Below, one piece after another: positions 39,758 to 48,319 of a DNA stretch of 64,000 nucleotides. The number at the start of each line of letters is the position of its first letter. Positions within the stretch are counted from its first letter, which is position 1. Source of the stretch: Streptomyces sp. 35G-GA-8 (GTDB lineage: Bacteria; Actinomycetota; Actinomycetes; Streptomycetales; Streptomycetaceae); NCBI RefSeq assembly GCF_023534745.1, contig NZ_JAMHJQ010000005.1:1-64000 (forward strand). Reading direction: 5' to 3'. The notes beneath the pieces are model-generated. The model saw only the letters and a program-made list of their open reading frames with translations. It searched no databases and was not told the DNA's origin. The position numbers were made by a program, and so were the translations under genes.

Positions 39758-40168
39758 TCAGCGAAGCTCCTGGATGCGGACCAGGTTGCCCGCGGGGTCG
39801 CGGACGGCGCAGTCGCGGATGCCGTACGGCTGCTCGGTCGGCTCCTGTACGACCTCGGCATCACCGGCCTGCACCCGCGCGAACGTGGCGTCGAGATCCC
39901 TGGTGGCCAGCAGGATCCAGCCATAGGTGCCCTTGGCCATCATCTCGGCGATGGTGCGGCGCTCGTCCTCGGTGATTCCCGGGTCGGCGGCCGGCGGCGC
40001 CAGAAGGATGGACGTGTCGGGCTGACCGGCCGGGCCGACCGTGATCCAGCGCATCCTGCCCTGCCCGACATCGCTGCGGACCTCGAAGCCGAGAACGTCG
40101 CGGTAGAAGGCGAGCGACGCGTCCGGGTCGTCGTGCGGGAGCGAACTCGTGTGAATGCTGATGTCCAT
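39758..40168 (-). CDS. VOC-family protein (glyoxalase/bleomycin resistance fold)
   Basis: 136 residues from ATG 40168. The fold is recognisable from DASLAFYRDVLGFEVRSDVG at the start and YGIRDCAVRDPAGNLVRIQEL at the end. Metal-binding positions expected of the family include His near the N-terminus (IHTSS) and the C-terminal Glu in RIQEL. These single-domain proteins are commonly dioxygenases, isomerases or antibiotic-binding proteins. Nothing nearby identifies the substrate. Confidence 0.88.
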   Translation of the reverse strand: MDISIHTSSLPHDDPDASLAFYRDVLGFEVRSDVGQGRMRWITVGPAGQPDTSILLAPPAADPGITEDERRTIAEMMAKGTYGWILLATRDLDATFARVQAGDAEVVQEPTEQPYGIRDCAVRDPAGNLVRIQELR

Positions 40169-40241
40169 GTGGGGCAGGTTAAGGCGGCCCCGTGAACCGC
40201 GCTTCTCGGCTCCTGACAGCGGAGGCCCGCATTCCGGCTGT

Positions 40242-40688
40242 TCACTCCCACTGGTAAGGCAGATACTTCCCGTCAAGTGTGATGACGACCCGATCGCCCG
40301 CCGGGTCGGGAACACGCCGGACGTCGAGCCGGAAGTTGATCGCGCTCATGATGCCGTCGCCGCACTGTTCGTGGATCAGCTCCTTGATCGTGGGCCCGTA
40401 GACCTGCACGACCTCATAGAGCCGGTAGATCGTGGGATCCACGGGGACGGCCGCGTCCAGGGCGCCCCGGGTCGGCTGGAGTTGGAAAGCAAGGGCGGCG
40501 TCCTCGCCGAGTTCGAGCAGTGCCGCCGCCGTGGCCGCCTCTTCCTCGCCCATCGGGTGCTGGCCGAGCAGGGCCGCGGTGGTCCAGGCAAGCGGCCTGC
40601 CGACCGCTTCCGCCAGTTGGGCCCAGGTGACCCCGGTCTTCACCTTGGCCTGGCGTACGGCTTCGGCGGCTTCCCGCTTACTGAGCAT
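40242..40688 (-). CDS. cynS: Cyanate hydratase (cyanase)
   Basis: 148 residues from ATG 40688, preferred over ATG 40694 because AAGGGAG then has a usable 6-base spacing. The C-terminal catalytic domain is highly conserved: TIYRLYEVVQVYGPTIKEL supplies the active-site Arg and Glu, and GDGIMSAINFRLDV supplies the Ser. The N-terminal domain is the helical bundle typical of cyanase. The enzyme turns cyanate plus bicarbonate into ammonia and CO2 as a decamer. No cynT carbonic anhydrase or cynR-type regulator is adjacent. Confidence 0.95.
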   Translation of the reverse strand: MLSKREAAEAVRQAKVKTGVTWAQLAEAVGRPLAWTTAALLGQHPMGEEEAATAAALLELGEDAALAFQLQPTRGALDAAVPVDPTIYRLYEVVQVYGPTIKELIHEQCGDGIMSAINFRLDVRRVPDPAGDRVVITLDGKYLPYQWE

Positions 40689-40821
40689 GTGCATCTCCCT
40701 TGACGACGGTGGTCCTGGTCGCACGTCACACCAGAGTAGGAGAACGCTCACCGCCGCCACCTGTCAGCGACCGACGCGGGACCGGGGCCCTCACGGCCAC
40801 CACGGGGAACGGATCCCCGGA

Positions 40822-41799
40822 TCAGCCGGATCCGTAGGCTCTGGCGAGTACGCCTACCGTGTCGGCCATGGCTCGGCGCAGTTCGGGTGGCGCGACGACC
40901 TCGACGTCGACACCGAGCCGCAGCAGCTCACCGCACGCGTGCTCGGTGCTCTCGGTCGGGATGACCGCCTCGACCCATCCGTCGTCGCCCACGGCGCTCG
41001 CGGTGGTGTCGACTGCCCGCACCACCTCCGGGGAGACGTTGTCGGGCAGTCGCCGGCGTCCCCGTGGGGACAGGCGAATGGTGGCAGTGCCGGTGTAGCG
41101 GCGTGCCTGGAAGTCATCGAGGTACGAGGTCCAGTACGCGCCCAGGTCGAAGTCCCCCGGTCGGCTGAACCGCTCGTCGCTCGGCACCGCGTCGAGGACT
41201 TGAGTCACGCGATAGGTCGCGATCCGGTTCCTCGCGGCGGCCACGAGGTACCAGATACCGGACTTGAGCACCAGGCCGTAGGGCCGAAGCCGGCGACGCA
41301 CCTCTTGCGGCGCGCGCCAGCGGCGGTAGTGCACGTCCACCTCACGTTGGCTGAGCACCGCGTCGACGAACACGGGCAGATACGGGGTCGGCTCGGGCTC
41401 CCGGTACCAGCCCGGAGCGTCCAGGTGGAACACCGCCGCGGTCCGCACCGCCTCCTCGCGCAGTCCCGTCGGGAGCGCGGCCAGCAGCTTCAGCCGTGCT
41501 GCCGTCATCTCCGCCTCCAGCCCCAGGTCCGCGGCGGGCCCCGGCAGCCCGGCGAAGAACAGGGCCCGCGCCTCGCCCTCGCTCATCCCCGTCAGCCGGG
41601 TGCGATAGCCGTCGACCAGCTGATAACCGCCTCCGCGACCCGGCTCCGCGTAGACCGGGACCCCGGCGGCCTGGAGACGCGCCATGTCACGGTAGGCGGT
41701 CCGCACGGACACGCCCAGCTCGTCGGCGAGCTCTCGCGCGGACACACGGCCCCGGGATTGCAGCAGAAGCAGCACCGACAGCAATCGACTGGCAGACAT
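40822..41799 (-). CDS. WYL-domain transcriptional regulator (YafY/DeoR-like HTH)
   Basis: 325 residues from ATG 41799, chosen because GGGGAGG has 6-base spacing there, while ATG 41805 is too close to it. The N-terminal winged helix (VSARELADELGVSVRTAYRD) is at about residues 19-38. A WYL domain follows with YGLVLKSGIWYLVAAARN, and a C-terminal WCX-like extension completes the protein. It is divergent from the NIPSNAP-family gene across 128 bp, the usual arrangement for a regulator and its target. Confidence 0.92.
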   Translation of the reverse strand: MSASRLLSVLLLLQSRGRVSARELADELGVSVRTAYRDMARLQAAGVPVYAEPGRGGGYQLVDGYRTRLTGMSEGEARALFFAGLPGPAADLGLEAEMTAARLKLLAALPTGLREEAVRTAAVFHLDAPGWYREPEPTPYLPVFVDAVLSQREVDVHYRRWRAPQEVRRRLRPYGLVLKSGIWYLVAAARNRIATYRVTQVLDAVPSDERFSRPGDFDLGAYWTSYLDDFQARRYTGTATIRLSPRGRRRLPDNVSPEVVRAVDTTASAVGDDGWVEAVIPTESTEHACGELLRLGVDVEVVAPPELRRAMADTVGVLARAYGSG

Positions 41800-41927
41800 G
41801 GGCATCCTCCCCGGAAACCCTGACACTACCTGTCACACGGCTCCCCTACCGTTGGCCCCCGCGCCCGGCTCCGACCGAACGAGCCGGGGACGCGCGCCCC
41901 CGGAAGAGAACTGAACAGGAGCCCCCC

Positions 41928-42668
41928 GTGCCTCCCACCCACCCCGTCGACCGCCCCACCGTGATCGAGCTTCGCCGGTACACGCTGCGATCCGGTCGGC
42001 GCGACGAGCTCATCGAACTGTTCGACCGGGAGTTCATCGAAACCCAGGAGACGACCGGGATGGTCGTGCTCGGCCAGTTCCGGGACCTCGACGATCCGGA
42101 TTGCTTCGTCTGGCTGCGCGGGTTCCAGGACATGGCGGAACGGCACCACGCGCTGACGGCCTTCTACGGCGGCCCCGTCTGGGCCGAGCACGGTCCCCAA
42201 GCCAACGCCACCATGATCGACTCCGACGATGTCCTTCTCCTGCGTCCCCTGTCGGACGGGGGCGGCTTCGCTGTCTCGCCGTCCGAGCGCCCCCGGGCCG
42301 GCGCTCCGGAACCGGAGCGATTCGTGTCCGCCACTGTCTGGTCGTTCCCTCTCGGACGACACGACGGCATCGAACTGATCCGGGACGGTCTCCTCCCCGT
42401 GCTCCACAAGACCGGACCGGCGCCGCTCGCGACCCTCATCACCGAGACGGCACACAACACCTTCTCCAGGCTGCCGGTCCGCACCGGAGAGAACGTCGCC
42501 GTGGTCTTCACCTCGTACCCCGACGAGAGCGCCTACCGACGGCACCTCGCCGATGTACAGGCCCATCCCCTCGTACGGGACGAGATCCTGCCGGGCATCG
42601 AGCGGGAGCAGACAGCGGCCCCCCGGATACTGCGCCTGGCGCCCACAGGCCGCTCGCTCATCTCCTGA
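41928..42668 (+). CDS. NIPSNAP-family protein
   Basis: 246 residues from GTG 41928 with AGGAG upstream. Two ferredoxin-like NIPSNAP domains are suggested by VIELRRYTLRSGRRDELIEL at the start and a second SATVWSFPLGRHDGIELIRD segment near residue 127. The family is small and poorly understood, and bacterial members are often next to regulators of redox or degradation genes. Divergence from a WYL regulator suggests control by that protein. Confidence 0.88.
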   Translation: MPPTHPVDRPTVIELRRYTLRSGRRDELIELFDREFIETQETTGMVVLGQFRDLDDPDCFVWLRGFQDMAERHHALTAFYGGPVWAEHGPQANATMIDSDDVLLLRPLSDGGGFAVSPSERPRAGAPEPERFVSATVWSFPLGRHDGIELIRDGLLPVLHKTGPAPLATLITETAHNTFSRLPVRTGENVAVVFTSYPDESAYRRHLADVQAHPLVRDEILPGIEREQTAAPRILRLAPTGRSLIS

Positions 42669-42686
42669 CTGCCAGGGCCTCGGCTG

Positions 42687-43691
42687 TCACAGACCCCGGC
42701 GTTCGATGACGCGCTCCTCCGCCTCCTCCACCTCGAAGCGGGCCGCCGGGTCGCCTCCCGCCCGCCGTACGGCACCCCGTACCAGGGCGAGATAGAAGAG
42801 GGCGGGGGCGCAGGGGGTCCAGGTCTCGGCCGGCTGTTCCGCCATGAAGTCGAGTACCGACTCGGGGTCGGCGGTGACGAAGGCGAAGCGGTCGTGCTCC
42901 CACTTGTCGCCCACGCCGCGCGTCCAGCGCAGCCGCAGTGTCTTCTCGTCCAGGTCGGGCAGCACGGCGCGGAAGAAAGCCGCCCACTGGTTGTTGCGCA
43001 GGTCGAGGCCGAAGCCCAGGAGTTCCAGGTCGAGCGTGTCGGTCGTGTGCACGGCGAGCTCTTCGAACATGGCCCGCCGGGCGACGGCGTACAGGCTGAT
43101 CGGGCTGCCGTCGTCCGGGAGATCGTGATCCCGGGCCATGCCCTCGTTCGCGGAGGAGTTCCAGCGTGAGCGGTTCGGCCCGACCACCTGGGCGCTGCGG
43201 TGGGAGAAGAGCATCTTGCCGTCCCGGCCCGTCTCCAGCGCCACGTTCACACCGAAGCTGCAGTTCATGAAGGGGGGTGCCAGGACCGGGTCCCGGCTCT
43301 CCAGATACTGCTCGCGCAGGGTCAGCCCGTTCTGCTGCGTACGGTCCAGGTTGATCGACGTGGTGAGGAAGTCGTAGTAGTCGGCGTCCTGGAGTGTGAG
43401 GGTCACGACGGGGTCTTCGGCGAGGTGGGTACGGGTCACGACGACGCGTTCGACGGCGAAGCGCGTGTTGTTCCAGCGATGCGGCCGGCCGAGGGCCTCC
43501 TTGCGTTCCTCGGCCTCCTGGATGGCATGGCGCCAGCCGCCGATCTCCTCAGGGAACTCCACCCGCTGCGGCCGGTACTTGACGCGGACGTCGTCCTCCT
43601 TGATGGGACGGGTCCCGTCGCCCTCGTAGATATGGCAGTCCGTCTCGCGGCCGACCACGGTGAATCTGTCCCGATGCACCCGAGGAGTCAT
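42687..43691 (-). CDS. Uncharacterised protein with a degenerate Nudix-like core, divergent from the STAND gene
   Basis: 334 residues from ATG 43691 with AGGA upstream. The N-terminal ~180 residues show nothing I recognise. The middle reads SLYAVARRAMFEELAVHT followed by LELLGFGLDLRNNQWAAFFRAVL, which resembles the RExxEE helix and following strand of a Nudix fold without the complete G-x5-E part. Nudix-like domains occur as sensors or effectors in bacterial conflict systems. It shares a 77-bp divergent promoter region with the caspase/STAND gene, suggesting joint control and possibly joint function. Confidence 0.7.
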   Translation of the reverse strand: MTPRVHRDRFTVVGRETDCHIYEGDGTRPIKEDDVRVKYRPQRVEFPEEIGGWRHAIQEAEERKEALGRPHRWNNTRFAVERVVVTRTHLAEDPVVTLTLQDADYYDFLTTSINLDRTQQNGLTLREQYLESRDPVLAPPFMNCSFGVNVALETGRDGKMLFSHRSAQVVGPNRSRWNSSANEGMARDHDLPDDGSPISLYAVARRAMFEELAVHTTDTLDLELLGFGLDLRNNQWAAFFRAVLPDLDEKTLRLRWTRGVGDKWEHDRFAFVTADPESVLDFMAEQPAETWTPCAPALFYLALVRGAVRRAGGDPAARFEVEEAEERVIERRGL

Positions 43692-43768
43692 CAATAATCC
43701 TTTGCAGCAGACGAGTTGATAGCTTGCATGTATCCGCACACCAGACCCGGACATGATACGGACGTGCT

Positions 43769-46700
43769 GTGGCCGAGCCCCTGGCATTGATCAGATCCGA
43801 GCGACGCGCATCCGCTCTGGTGGGTACGGTGGCGGTGTCCCGGTACGCCCATCCCCCGGGCGGCCGTGCGCTGCTGCCGGACCTGCGGAACGTGGCGGAG
43901 GTGCGCCGACGGTTCACCGAAGTCGCCCGGAAGAGGCTGGACTTCGGCGACGCGGTCCGTATCGACGAGGAGGGCGCCACCCGGCGGCGGCTCTGGGAGG
44001 GGCTGGAGAGCTTTCTCGCCCATGACGCCGAGCGGAAGATCCTCTACTGGACGGGTCACGGGGTCGACATGCGCCGCGAGGGCTACTTCCTCGCCTGCGA
44101 GGACTCGGCAACGGACGGATTCTTCGACCCGGAGCGAGCGATCGCGCTGACCGATCTCGTGGACCGGCTCCTGCGACCGGACTGTGAGACGGACACCCTG
44201 CTGATCGTCGACGCCTGCTTCTCGCACGGTCACTTGTCCCACGCACTGGAGCATGCCCTGTCGTCGGAACGGGCGAGCGTGCGGTGGGCGCGCAGGAACC
44301 GAAGGACCGGGTTCGTCGTCATCGGCACGTCCGGGATCGATGTGTCGGTGCCCGACGGACGCTGGGTCCGATGGCTGGAGGATGTCCTGGCCACCCCGGA
44401 CTTCGTCGCGGCGGACCACGCCCGCCCCTTCGACAGCGCCGCGCTGTATCTGCCCGTCCCCTATCTGATCGAGGCGGTCGCCGCCGCGGCGGCGACCTCG
44501 GGCCTCGACGAGCCGGCGCAGCGCCCGGGCCACACGGAGGTACGGTCGCTGCCCAACAGCTTCCTGGACAACCCGTTCTTCGTCGACGGCAAACGGCGCG
44601 TCTACACCCCCGCGCTGCTGCGCGGCAGTGAACCATGGCTGGGTGCCGAGCAGTTCGGGCTTGAGGACGACAGCCATCTGCGGCGCCACTTCGCCGGACG
44701 GCATGGAGCCCTCGGCCGCGTGGTGCGCTGGATGGACACCCATCCGAGGGGGCTGCTCGCGGTGACCGGGCCCGCCGGTGCCGGCAAGACGGCCCTGCTC
44801 GGCCGCCTCGCCCTGACCTCGCTTCCGGGGTGGCGTGAGGCCATCGGACCGGAGTTGGTGCCCTCGACCTTGCCGAGAGCGGGAACGGTACAGGCGGCCC
44901 TGTCCTGCCGGGGGCAGTCGCTGCACTCGCTCACGGCGGCGCTGTGGCAGGTGTTGTCCCGGCTCGACGGCATGGACCCACTGCCGGGCACCGCGGTGAC
45001 ACCGGAGAAGTGCCGCGCGGCGGTCGACGAACTCGTTCAGCGTGCGGGCTCCCTGAATCTGCTCTTCGACGCCCTCGACGAGGCGATGCCCGAGCAGGCG
45101 CACGACATCGCCCGGCATCTGCTGAACCCCCTGTCCGCACTGTGGGGCGTCCGGGTGGTCGTCGCCACCCGCCCCCAGCCCCGGCGCCGTACCAGCGCGC
45201 GGACGTTGGAGGAAACACTGCTGGACACGCTCGATCAGAGCGTCGCTCCTCTCGTCCTGGGGGACGACGAGGAGGCCAGGCACAGCATCGCCGGCATGGC
45301 CGCCTCCGTCCTGGACCGCGTGGGCTCGCCCTACCACGGGGAGGAGCACAGCTCCGAGCGGGAGTGGATCGCGGGGCGCGTCGCGGCCGAGAGCCGTGGC
45401 TCGTTCCTGGTGGCCCGGCTCGCCGCTCGGGAACTCGCCCGGCGGCTCCGGGCGGTGACCGAGGCGGAACTCGCCGAGTGGATGCGCCAAGGAGGGATGG
45501 CCCTGAGCGAACGCCTCGCCGAGGAGGTGGGACATCTCACCGCCCAGCTGGACGCGGAGCGCGCCCAGGAACTCCTGCGCCCGCTGGCCGTCGTCCAGGG
45601 GCGTGGGCTGTCCCGTCGCGGACCGTGGCTGATGCTCGCCAACGCGCTGCGCGACGCGGGCAGTCCGGAACTGACGGCCGGGGATCTGCGACGCGTGGTG
45701 CTGAGCGCGGCGGGCGGTATCGTCACCGCCCAGCCCGCGCCCGACACCCAGGACACCGTCCATCACCTGGCCCACCCCAGCTATGGGGCGTACTTCCTGC
45801 GGCAGGCCCGCCTCGACGCGCCCCAGGCGCACCGCACCGTGGTGCGGGCGCTGCGCGCGCGGGCCGGGGAAGGCTGGTCCGACGCCGACGCGTACACGCT
45901 GCACTATCTCGGCGCGCACGCCGCGCAGGTCGGAGTGGAGGAACTGCGGGCGCTGTTCGAGGACGTCGAGTTCCTTCTCCGGACCAGTCCGGACGTCATG
46001 CTGCCGCTCGCGTCCACCCTGGCCCGGGAGTGCGACGGTGCGGCCCTGTACGGGCGGGTCGCCCATGCCTTCCGCGACACCGCGGACCTCACGGCCCGCA
46101 AGGCGCTGTTACGGGCGACCGCGTTCGTCAGCCACCGCGAACGGTCGTACCGGACCCTGGAACGGATCGACGGGTTTCTGCCGTGGCGGGAGTACTGGAC
46201 GGACATGCTGCCCGACCCGGTCGAGTGGCGCAGGCCCGCTCCGCTGGGCGGGGCGAGGGCGCTGAGCTGGCGGGGCGGCACGGGGCCGGCGGAACCGCTG
46301 TCCGGGGACACCCTGGCCGCGGGGGGCCGGGGCGAGGTGCTGATGCTGCATCCGGAGTCGGGCCGACGGCTCCTCACCCGCCGGACGCACGGCGCGGACC
46401 GGGAGCGGGGCGACGCGCTCACCGAGGTGCGGGAGGTGGGCACGGGGCCGCATTGGATCACCGTCGCCCGGGACGGCCGGGCGCTTTACTTCTGGCGGTC
46501 CGACTCCCGGCTGCCCGAGTACGTCTATCACTGGGGCGGCGCGGTGCGCAGCCTCGCCGCCGCCCAACGGGCCAAGGAAACCGTTGTCCTGGCCGCCGAC
46601 GGCCGGCGGGTGTGGTTGTGGCGCTGGCAACGGGGCGCCACGCACCGCGGGGACGAGAGCCTGGTGGACATCAGCATGGCCGACGCCGAGCGGCTGGCCG

Positions 46701-48289
46701 CGCTCGTGCTGGGATCCCGGCTGTTCGCCCTGGTGGTGGGGCAGCGAGCGATGCTGTACGAGGCCGACCGGAGGACCGGTCGGACCGGCGGTCTGCTGAC
46801 CGAGGGCACGGATCTCGGCGACCTCACGGCGCCCGCGCTGGCCGCCGCCGCGACCGCGGCACCCGAGGGCGCGCCGTCGGCGAGGGAGGGCGGGAAGCTC
46901 GGCTGGCTCGCGGTCGCGGACGGCAGCGAGGTCCGGGTCTGGCGGTGCGAGACGGACGACCGGGCGCCGTCCGCGCTGCCCGTGGTGAACCGGGTGCGGC
47001 TCCTCGATTCCCCGGCCCGGGGCATGGCCTTCGGGCACCATGGCGATCGCACGCTCCTGGCCCTGCTCGAAAACCTCACGGTCCGCGTCCTCGACGTCGA
47101 GGACCAGCGGTACGAGGCGCGGTTCCGGCTGAGTGAACCGAGGGACGAGGCCATGGCCTTCGAACCCGGTGGACAGGGAGTGCTGGCCCTCGCCGACGGT
47201 CCCGACATCCGGATGCTGGAGGTGGGACCGGTGATGGCGCCGAGTAGTGGCCTGCCCGGGCGCCCGCACGACCAGAAGCCGCTGGTCGCGCTGGCGGGGG
47301 CGCCCGAAGGACCGCCGCTGCTGTGCCGTGTGTGGGGCGAGCGGATCCTCGTGTCCCGGCCCCGCGACGGCGCTCCCGCCACCGGCCCGGCCGAGGTCCT
47401 CACTCACCTCGCGCAGGTGACCGCGGTCCGCGCGGTGCGCTGCGCCGACGCCTGGATCGTGGTCGCGGCGGCGCGGCGGACCGTACGGCTCTGGCGGTTG
47501 GCCGACGATCTGTCCGTACGGGCCGAGCACGATCTGACGCTGGGCGGCGACGCCGGCAACCGGGTGCCCTCGCTCGGCCTGGTCGTCGACCGGGCCGCCG
47601 ACAGGCTCCGGATCTACGCGCCGGACCGGCAGCGCATCGATCACGCGGAGATGCCGGTCGACGCCTCGCGGGGGTGGCTCAGAGGCGAGCCGGTTCCGGC
47701 GGGACTGCGTTCTTGCGCGGTCGATGCCCGGGGGATGCGGGACGGCACGATATGGCTGGCCGCGGACGTGGGGGACGAACTACTGCTGTGGGAGCACCGG
47801 GAGGGCCGACTGGAGATGACCGCGCGCATCGCGCTGCCCGGCCGGGACGAGGACGCCGAGCCCACCCGGCTCGCACTGGGTGAGCTGTACGACCCGGACG
47901 ACGAGGAGTCCTTCCCACTGCTGGCCTGGGTGGACGGCGGCAAGGTCAAGGTCGCCGAGTTCTGGGGCGGGGTCGAGACATGGCAGAACCTTCCGGGCAC
48001 GGTACGGGGAGTGACCTCTCTGGTCTTCGGCGGTGCCCCGGAACGGCCACTGCTGCTGGTGTGCGACGAACGCGCCGCGCCGGCGGTGTGGGACCTGCGG
48101 GACAGGAGACGGCCGCACGGCGACGGGGTGCCCCCGCGCGGCTACGCGGTCCGGGCGGCGGACGCCGCGCCGGACCCCGACGGTCTGGTGGTGGCCCTGC
48201 AAGGAGACCACCGCTGCGACCTGATCCGGCTGCCCCACGCCTTCTTCGCGGACCGGATGACGACCGACAGCACGTCGGAACAGCCGTGA
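43769..48289 (+). CDS. Caspase-like peptidase / STAND NTPase / WD40-like repeat protein
   Basis: 1506 residues from GTG 43769; no strong ribosome site, so a leaderless start is possible. Residues 15-235 form a caspase-like (C14) domain with His97 in YWTGHGVD and Cys150 in LLIVDACFSHG. A P-loop NTPase of the STAND/NACHT type follows: Walker A GPAGAGKT (334-341) and Walker B LLFDALDE (431-438), then helical regions to about 780. The rest looks like a beta-propeller with many strand repeats (VWLWRWQ, VRVWRCET, VRLWRL). This sensor-switch-effector order is typical of bacterial immune and cell-death proteins. The lipase gene lies 30 bp downstream. Confidence 0.9.
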   Translation: MAEPLALIRSERRASALVGTVAVSRYAHPPGGRALLPDLRNVAEVRRRFTEVARKRLDFGDAVRIDEEGATRRRLWEGLESFLAHDAERKILYWTGHGVDMRREGYFLACEDSATDGFFDPERAIALTDLVDRLLRPDCETDTLLIVDACFSHGHLSHALEHALSSERASVRWARRNRRTGFVVIGTSGIDVSVPDGRWVRWLEDVLATPDFVAADHARPFDSAALYLPVPYLIEAVAAAAATSGLDEPAQRPGHTEVRSLPNSFLDNPFFVDGKRRVYTPALLRGSEPWLGAEQFGLEDDSHLRRHFAGRHGALGRVVRWMDTHPRGLLAVTGPAGAGKTALLGRLALTSLPGWREAIGPELVPSTLPRAGTVQAALSCRGQSLHSLTAALWQVLSRLDGMDPLPGTAVTPEKCRAAVDELVQRAGSLNLLFDALDEAMPEQAHDIARHLLNPLSALWGVRVVVATRPQPRRRTSARTLEETLLDTLDQSVAPLVLGDDEEARHSIAGMAASVLDRVGSPYHGEEHSSEREWIAGRVAAESRGSFLVARLAARELARRLRAVTEAELAEWMRQGGMALSERLAEEVGHLTAQLDAERAQELLRPLAVVQGRGLSRRGPWLMLANALRDAGSPELTAGDLRRVVLSAAGGIVTAQPAPDTQDTVHHLAHPSYGAYFLRQARLDAPQAHRTVVRALRARAGEGWSDADAYTLHYLGAHAAQVGVEELRALFEDVEFLLRTSPDVMLPLASTLARECDGAALYGRVAHAFRDTADLTARKALLRATAFVSHRERSYRTLERIDGFLPWREYWTDMLPDPVEWRRPAPLGGARALSWRGGTGPAEPLSGDTLAAGGRGEVLMLHPESGRRLLTRRTHGADRERGDALTEVREVGTGPHWITVARDGRALYFWRSDSRLPEYVYHWGGAVRSLAAAQRAKETVVLAADGRRVWLWRWQRGATHRGDESLVDISMADAERLAALVLGSRLFALVVGQRAMLYEADRRTGRTGGLLTEGTDLGDLTAPALAAAATAAPEGAPSAREGGKLGWLAVADGSEVRVWRCETDDRAPSALPVVNRVRLLDSPARGMAFGHHGDRTLLALLENLTVRVLDVEDQRYEARFRLSEPRDEAMAFEPGGQGVLALADGPDIRMLEVGPVMAPSSGLPGRPHDQKPLVALAGAPEGPPLLCRVWGERILVSRPRDGAPATGPAEVLTHLAQVTAVRAVRCADAWIVVAAARRTVRLWRLADDLSVRAEHDLTLGGDAGNRVPSLGLVVDRAADRLRIYAPDRQRIDHAEMPVDASRGWLRGEPVPAGLRSCAVDARGMRDGTIWLAADVGDELLLWEHREGRLEMTARIALPGRDEDAEPTRLALGELYDPDDEESFPLLAWVDGGKVKVAEFWGGVETWQNLPGTVRGVTSLVFGGAPERPLLLVCDERAAPAVWDLRDRRRPHGDGVPPRGYAVRAADAAPDPDGLVVALQGDHRCDLIRLPHAFFADRMTTDSTSEQP

Positions 48290-48319
48290 GGCACGGACAG
48301 AAAAGAGAGAGAGCGGACA

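Noticed and set aside
43691-46066. Minus-strand open frame of ~790 codons opposite the caspase/STAND gene
   Set aside because: The plus-strand frame has complete caspase and P-loop motifs; the minus frame is a low-complexity shadow.
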